Shown in pieces: positions 59,525-64,000 of a stretch of DNA of 64,000 nt. The DNA is from Pirellulaceae bacterium. GTDB lineage: Bacteria; Planctomycetota; Planctomycetia; Pirellulales; Pirellulaceae. A program made the translations under genes and the position numbers. A model generated the notes under the pieces. It made no database searches, was not told the origin of the DNA, and worked only from the letters and a program-made list of their open reading frames with translations. Position 1 is the first letter of the stretch. Each line of letters starts with the position of its first letter. The stretch lies in assembly GCA_018402565.1 (NCBI GenBank), contig JAGYIQ010000004.1:248001-312000 (forward strand), read 5' to 3'.

Positions 59525-59573
59525 GACTGGTTGCTTTTTCCGCGCAGAACGCTTGAGCATTCATCATTCTCCA

Positions 59574-59635
59574 AATCGTGCTACGTGCTACGTGCTCGCG
59601 CTACGTACTAGCGCTACGTACTAGCGCTATCGCGG
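59574..59635. repeat. Degenerate GCTACGTACTA-type short tandem repeat
   Basis: Overlapping copies of GTGCTACGTGCTAC and GCGCTACGTACTA fill the sequence just outside the 3' end of the group II intron. This is one exon side of the intron insertion. Confidence 0.7.
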
Positions 59636-61569
59636 TAGGGACGGCCATTACTGGCCGCCCCCCGCACAGATCCGTACGAGCGGATTTCCCGCATACGGCT
59701 CCTACCTCTGATAACGACGTGCAAAGCGATCTTCAGGATAAGGGTGCACGATCTTAGGATTGGGCAGCCACCGCCGGCAGTGGAGGGAGAACTTTTCCCA
59801 GGTTAGTCGGCGTCCACGCTGACTGCGGCGACGGAGGACCGCCAGCCACATGCGATGCAAGGCTTTCTGGAAGCGTTGCAAGCAGGCGTAGTTGCCAGGA
59901 ACAGCGTAGTACCTGTACCAACCTTGCGAGACCTGCCAGAGCCACTTGCCGGTTTCGGCTAGTTTGTCGTGGCGCCTGCGGGTCAGGTTCTCCTTGATAT
60001 CTGCCAGTTTGGCCTGGAATTTCTTCCGGGCCGTGCGGCGGTGGATTGTCGGTAGGCCTCCGCGGGTTGAACCACAGATGTGGGTAAACCCTAAGAAGTC
60101 AAACGTTTCGGGTGGGTCTTCGTTTCGCTTGGCTCGTCGTTGAGGTGCGGACTCCAAACTCTATCAATCGCGTCTTCTCCGGGTGGAGTTCCAAGCCGAA
60201 CTTGGTCATTCGCTCCTGGAGATCTGCTAGACATTGTTTGGCATCCGCCTCGCTGAATCCAATGACGAAATCGTCCGCGTAGCGAACGACGATGACCTCC
60301 CCTCGTCCTGGGCGTTTCCGCCAGGAGTGGATCCAAAGGTCAAAGACATAGTGCAGGAACACGTTCGCCAGCAGCGGTGAGATCACCGAACCTTGCGGTG
60401 TTCCAACAGTGGTCGGTGACCATTGCCCATCCTCGGAGACTCCGGCTCTGAGCCATTTCTTCAGCAGCCGAAGAACCCGTCGATCAGCGATTCGCAGCTC
60501 TAGGAACTTCATCAGCCACTCGTGGCTGATGTTGTCGAAGAAGCCGCGAATGTCCGCGTCGATAATCCAGTTGACATTCTTGCTCTTGATTCCGACGATT
60601 AAGGCATCCAAGGCTTGGTGACAGCTGCGTCCAGGACGGTAGCCGTAACTGAACCCGAGAAAGTCTTGTTCGTAGATGCATTCCAGGATCGTTCGGATCG
60701 CTTGCTGGACGATTTTGTCTTCCAGCGCGGCGATGCCGAGCGGTCGCATTTTGCCATCCCCCTTTTTGATGTATGCCCGCTTGGAGGGTTTGGCGCGGTA
60801 TGCACCTCGGTGGATTCGGCCGTGCAGCTCTATGAGCCGCCGTTCGTGGTCCACTCCGTAATCGGACCAAGTCTCATCGTCGACTCCTGGGGCAGCCAGT
60901 TTCTTTAATGCATGGAAACTGGCTGTCAGAAGCTCCGGTGTGACATGGTGAAGCAAGTTTGTAAACTTTAGCTTCTTATCCTTTTGTGCCGCTTCACGTA
61001 CGCCTAGCAATCCGCGCGACCTGCGTTCAGGCGGTTTCTCACCTGGTTTCCGGCTCGATGTCCGGTGCAGTAGCGATTGCTCGGCGTTCTCATTGGTCAG
61101 CCCCCTTCCCTCCACCAACTCCGCAGAGGGTGGCACACCCTCGTTGTTCGTCGGCTTCTCCGGTACTATGGGGCTGTCTGACTGCCCCGCAACGTGCATG
61201 TCGGTATGGCGACTTATCGTCTTCTCCGACCGATCCCCGTCCATGGGAGACTGGGATGTTGCGGGGCTCTCTCCGCTTCCGTCTAGAAAGTTTCCAACCA
61301 TGCGTGTGGTCTCAGACTCCGTGGGGTTCATATCGGACTCGCCGTTAACGTTCGACATGACTATTGCCTTCCCCTGTAGCACGAGTGGGTCGGCCACCTC
61401 AGACGATTCGGTTCTCGGAGCTCAATACACAGCCTGGTTGTACCCCTGTGAACGCTTCGCCGGATCGGTTGCCCGATCCCACGCATCACTCGGGGCCAAG
61501 GTTGCTGGCTAGGCTTTACCTTGTACGACTCTTTCATTCGCGACTTTCTAGCAGCTTGGCGGACACCAC
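59630..61569 (-). mobile_element. Group II intron (approximate ends)
   Basis: On the minus strand, domain V is at 59701-59669: it begins GAGCCGTATGCGGGAAATCC and closes with CGTACGGATC, with the AGC triad and a GAAA loop. A domain VI-like hairpin (GGCGGCCAGTAATGGCCGTC) follows, and the 3' end is near 59630. The 5' end is probably the GTG at 61569 or 61566 (GTGGTGTCCGCC). The intron carries a frameshifted maturase gene. It sits in repeat-rich noncoding DNA, so no host gene is cut. Exact ends need RNA folding or comparison with other copies. Confidence 0.85.
59702..61358 (-). pseudogene. Group II intron reverse transcriptase/maturase, frameshifted
   Basis: The first frame (61358 to ~60155) has an N-terminal extension, then RT domains: GDGKMRPLGIAALEDKIVQQ, SYGYRPGRSCHQAL, DIRGFFDNISHEW, GTPQGSVISPLLANV and the catalytic YADD in VVRYADDFVIGF. 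After LIEF the frame is lost; the continuation (ETFDFLGFTHICGSTRGGLP, maturase domain X, ending HPYPEDRFARRYQR) is in another frame from 60157 to 59702. The shift equals a 2-nt deletion or 1-nt insertion near 60155. The ATG at 61358 has GGGGAAGG upstream. No HNH endonuclease domain is seen. The stop abuts domain V. A sequencing error is the main alternative to real decay. Confidence 0.88.
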
Positions 61570-61822
61570 CTGCTCGTGCTCGTAATCCTAATCGAATCCA
61601 GCCTGGGTGAAGCGAGACAGGTTCTTGGTTCTTTCATTCTCCATTCTCCAATTTCCATTACTCATTTTCCATTTCTTCAAACCTCAAACGTCAGCGTCAC
61701 ACACGTTCCCAAGCCCAGCTCCTAGCAAACAAAAAAAGCCCCTCGCCACAAGCTGCCCGCCGAGCCCATCCGTCTGCTCTGAGGCTCGGAGGGCGGACAC
61801 AAAACCGCGACGGGCCGGAAGA

Positions 61823-61849
61823 GGCAGAAAAATTTTGGGCAGAAAGATT
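61823..61849 (-). repeat. 27-nt repeat, copy 1 (inverted)
   Basis: Exact reverse complement of the copies at 62006 and 62092; on the minus strand it reads AATCTTTCTGCCCAAAATTT and continues TTCTGCC. Confidence 0.9.
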
Positions 61850-62005
61850 GCTGGGCGTGCAACTCGTGCGCGTGCTCGTGCTCGCCCTCGCGCTCGTGAT
61901 CGAATCCAGCACGGTTTTTGCGAGTGAGATTTTTAGTTCATGATAATTAAGATGTGTATATATTAACTTGTAAAATTAAAAACAATCAGGTAACCCACCA
62001 CCCAA

Positions 62006-62032
62006 AATCTTTCTGCCCAAAATTTTTCTGCC
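62006..62032 (+). repeat. 27-nt repeat, copy 2
   Basis: Exact copy, beginning AATCTTTCTGCCC and followed by TTTTC, as is copy 3. Confidence 0.9.
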
Positions 62033-62091
62033 TTTTCATTCACGCGACGATTTGTGCTGGCCCTCCAGACCAAGAACCAAGAACCTTCCCC

Positions 62092-62118
62092 AATCTTTCT
62101 GCCCAAAATTTTTCTGCC
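62092..62118 (+). repeat. 27-nt repeat, copy 3
   Basis: Exact copy, 86 nt downstream of copy 2 in the same orientation. Confidence 0.9.
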
Positions 62119-62268
62119 TTTTCTTCACCTCGGCCCCTCAACCGCCTGTCTGATCGCGCTCCATCCGTGCTGCATTCGATTACGATTACGAGCACGAGCA
62201 CGATTACAAGCACGAGCAGGAAAACGAAAATTAGCAGGAAAGTTTCAATGCTGACGATGGGCTGCCCG

Positions 62269-63483
62269 TTACTGAATCAATGCCTTCTCGCTGGCGACTT
62301 TCAAGACTTGCACGAAGGGTTGCTGCTGTTGGTACTGCGACTGACGCTGGGTGTATTCGGCTTTGTCGGGAGCCAGTAGCAAGGCTTGGGCTTGGCTATC
62401 GACAGCGTCGGTGAAACTTCCTGCCGCGGCTTGGGCAGCGGCCAAGGCGTCCCAGTGGGCGGCGGTGACTTGTTTGGCCCCGGAGATGGCTCGTTTGGCC
62501 ACGGCCACGGCCGCTTCCGGACGATTCCACTGCGAGTCGGGACAGGTGGCATACAGCCAGGCCAAGCGGCGATACAGCGACGAGTGTTGCTGGATTTCTA
62601 ACCCTCGCAGGTAGACACGCTCGGCGTCGGACCAACGACCTTGGTCCTGGTAGGCATCCCCCAGATTCGCCCACAACCAGGCCTCTTGCGGACGTTGCTC
62701 GACCAACGACTCGTAAATTCCAATTGCGTCCGCGCCTCGGCCGTCGGCGATCAAGGCCAAAGCTTGGCCGTTGAGGGCTTGCACATCGTTGGGGGCCGTG
62801 GCCAGTACCTTGTCGTAGTTTTGGATCGCTTCGGCAAACCGACCCATCTGGTACTCGATTTCAGCCAAATTGAAGTAGGCGTGGGTCTGGGCCGGGCGAG
62901 CGGCGATGGACTTTTGGCAGGCGGCCGCCGCGTCTTCCCATTGGCTGCGTTTGCCCAGGATCACGCCGCGGTTCAAATGCGCTTTCCATTGGCTGGGTTG
63001 GTGCGCGAGGGCTTGATCGAAGTCGCTCATGGCCTGATCAAACGCCTGGGCGGTCTGGGCCTCGTTGTTGGCCAACGCGAACTCGAAGCCCACCTCCATC
63101 CGCAGCTCCCCGCGCCGCGTCAGGGCGAACGCCGCCAGCGTCCGCAGGTACTCTTCGTAGGCACTGAGGTACTGATATTGGAGTAAGTCCGCCTGAATCG
63201 CCTCGATCAGGGCCGAGTAATCCTTGGCCGACTTGGCGGTCCGCGATTGCTCCCCCAGTCGCTCGCAGCGGGCTTTTTGCTCGGCGGGATCCAGGGCCTG
63301 GCGATCCTGAGCCGGTGCGGTGACGTCCGCGACCGGGTCGGTCGCTTGCCGCCAACCGCCCGCGTGACTGGTGGGGGTCAGGCACAGACAGACCGCAGCA
63401 GCAACGGCAAGCGAAAGGGTTGGGACCACGCGAAAGAACGGGGAGGCGTGGGAGCAACGATTGTCGCGAGTGGCACGGGGCAT
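62269..63483 (-). CDS. Exported TPR-repeat protein
   Basis: 404 residues. A signal peptide (VVPTLSLAVAAAVCLCLTPTSHA) precedes TPR units at ~150-360: MSDFDQALAHQPSQWKAHLN, AYFNLAEIEYQMGRFAEAIQ, ALIADGRGADAIGIYESLV and WANLGDAYQDQGRWSDAERV. Proteins of this type act as periplasmic adaptors for protein assemblies; the partner is unknown. The ATG at 63483 has AAGGATG upstream. An in-frame start 39 nt upstream is less likely. The gene borders the repeat-rich island at its 3' end. Confidence 0.82.
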   Translation of the reverse strand: MPRATRDNRCSHASPFFRVVPTLSLAVAAAVCLCLTPTSHAGGWRQATDPVADVTAPAQDRQALDPAEQKARCERLGEQSRTAKSAKDYSALIEAIQADLLQYQYLSAYEEYLRTLAAFALTRRGELRMEVGFEFALANNEAQTAQAFDQAMSDFDQALAHQPSQWKAHLNRGVILGKRSQWEDAAAACQKSIAARPAQTHAYFNLAEIEYQMGRFAEAIQNYDKVLATAPNDVQALNGQALALIADGRGADAIGIYESLVEQRPQEAWLWANLGDAYQDQGRWSDAERVYLRGLEIQQHSSLYRRLAWLYATCPDSQWNRPEAAVAVAKRAISGAKQVTAAHWDALAAAQAAAGSFTDAVDSQAQALLLAPDKAEYTQRQSQYQQQQPFVQVLKVASEKALIQ

Positions 63484-63688
63484 GACGTCATCCTTGACCG
63501 AGTCTGTGAGCGATGGGAACACGGGCGTTCGAATCGCGGCTGAGTTTAACCCAATCGGGCCACAGGACGAAGAGCAAAATCAGCCAGCCCGGAGCGAAAT
63601 CCCGGCTAATGCACTGCGACGGATTCCCAATTCGGGAGAGAACCGGGTGCTGACGCACTGCGGCTGATTTTCACCAAGGCAGCCAACC

Positions 63689-64000
63689 TTAGGAGGGCAG
63701 TTCGGGTTGGGGCTTGGTCATGGAGAACGGATCCAGGGCTCGTTCGAGCACATCGGCGGGCAGGATTTCCTTTTCCAGGCACAGTTGGCGGATCGTCTTC
63801 CCGGACGCGAAGGCCTCTTTGGCCAGCTTGGAGGCCAGGTCGTAGCCGATCAGCGGGTTGAGGCTGGTGACCATTGACAGGCTCTGCTCCACGGCCGCTT
63901 CGCATTGGGCCCGGTTGGCCTCCAAGCCCGCCGCGCAGAATTCGATGAAGGCATCGATGCCGTTGCTCAGCAGGTGGATGCTCTCCAGGACCGTGTGGCC
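63689..64000 (-). CDS. fumC: Fumarate hydratase class II, C-terminal part (cut by window end)
   Basis: 103 C-terminal residues are visible; the frame is open to base 64000. The segment LESIHLLSNGIDAFIEFCAAG, ANRAQCEAAVEQSLSMVTSLNPLIGYD (quoted in parts) and SGKTIRQLCLEKEIL is characteristic of FumC, the iron-independent TCA-cycle enzyme converting fumarate to malate. Catalytic SS-loop residues lie outside the window. Aspartase, a close relative, is less likely given LNPLIGYDLASKLAKEA. No terminator was noted between it and the TPR gene. Confidence 0.92.
   Translation of the reverse strand, partial: GHTVLESIHLLSNGIDAFIEFCAAGLEANRAQCEAAVEQSLSMVTSLNPLIGYDLASKLAKEAFASGKTIRQLCLEKEILPADVLERALDPFSMTKPQPELPS

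Larger units (their letters stand above)
61570..62268. other. Repeat-rich intergenic island
   Basis: No convincing gene. Contents: a pyrimidine-rich CATTCTCC-like tract (~61628-61680), a near-perfect 12-bp hairpin (61755-61766 with 61783-61794), three exact copies of a 27-nt repeat, GAGCACGAGCACG-type low-complexity repeats in both orientations (around 61580, 61870-61915 and 62170-62225), and an AT-rich patch (~61925-61990) unlike the rest of the window. Confidence 0.6.

Noticed and set aside
59702-61358. Diversity-generating retroelement or retron reverse transcriptase
   Set aside because: Domain V, maturase X-domain motifs and the intron layout identify a group II intron; no template/variable repeat pair was seen.

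Overview
The window is a GC-rich stretch of a bacterial chromosome that reads as Planctomycetota, most likely a Pirellulales (Rhodopirellula/Blastopirellula-type) relative. The evidence is a twin-arginine Gfo/Idh/MocA oxidoreductase, PQQ-type propeller proteins with NPFG-rich or TPR tails, a membrane-anchored Hanks kinase, a deiodinase/EF-hand redox protein, a BBP7-like outer-membrane barrel, an ABC-2 permease fused to a CPBP protease, and many lineage-type proteins of unknown function. The assignment is inference from gene content. I found no rRNA, tRNA or CRISPR array.

Layout. 0-10 kb: a NamZ-type muramidase fused to a beta-lactamase-like domain (cut by the window start), a zinc-ribbon methyltransferase, a DUF4432 epimerase-like protein, an overlapping sugar isomerase/purN pair, and an ABC ATPase with its permease-CPBP partner. 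10-24 kb: cell-envelope genes (lipoprotein, barrel), apbE, a secreted Gfo/Idh/MocA oxidoreductase, TspO, an aspartate/aromatic aminotransferase, a secreted Met/Pro-rich protein, the deiodinase-like protein coupled by a 4-nt overlap to a CCA-adding/poly(A) polymerase-type enzyme, and a TlpA-like thioredoxin. 24-43.5 kb: a ROK sugar kinase, lepA, an ArnT-like glycosyltransferase, an NPFG-rich propeller protein, a 1382-residue protein of unknown function, two small unknowns, a Na/Pi cotransporter, a UbiA prenyltransferase with pheA, and a class V aminotransferase. 43.5-55.7 kb: a Trp/Gly/Asn-rich secreted protein, dapF, a two-gene unit with a degenerate tyrosine-kinase-like ATPase, a PQQ/TPR membrane protein divergent from a Ser/Thr kinase, an SO_0444-type metal permease, rnpA and lysS. 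55.7-64 kb: a 31-nt tandem array of about 44 units, a ThiD2-ThiE fusion, a DNase I-fold protein with a degraded active site, a frameshifted group II intron, a repeat-rich island, a TPR protein and the 3' end of fumC.

The most unusual aspect is repeat biology. At least four short inverted-repeat element families and about ten short tandem arrays occupy the spaces between genes. Several touch stop codons. A 145-bp palindromic element with CTAG ends supplies the TAG stop of two unrelated genes (aminotransferase at 16966, Na/Pi transporter at 39624). A 15-nt array begins across the stop of the glycosyltransferase, and a 14-nt array contains the stop of a small unknown gene. The large array after lysS and the intron-bearing island near 60-62 kb are the densest examples.

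Translation starts were chosen from Shine-Dalgarno-like sequences and protein-family fit. GTG or TTG starts were preferred for five genes. Several genes are tightly coupled: isomerase/purN overlap by 11 nt, ABC ATPase/permease and deiodinase/nucleotidyltransferase by 4 nt each, and permease/rnpA are 1 nt apart.
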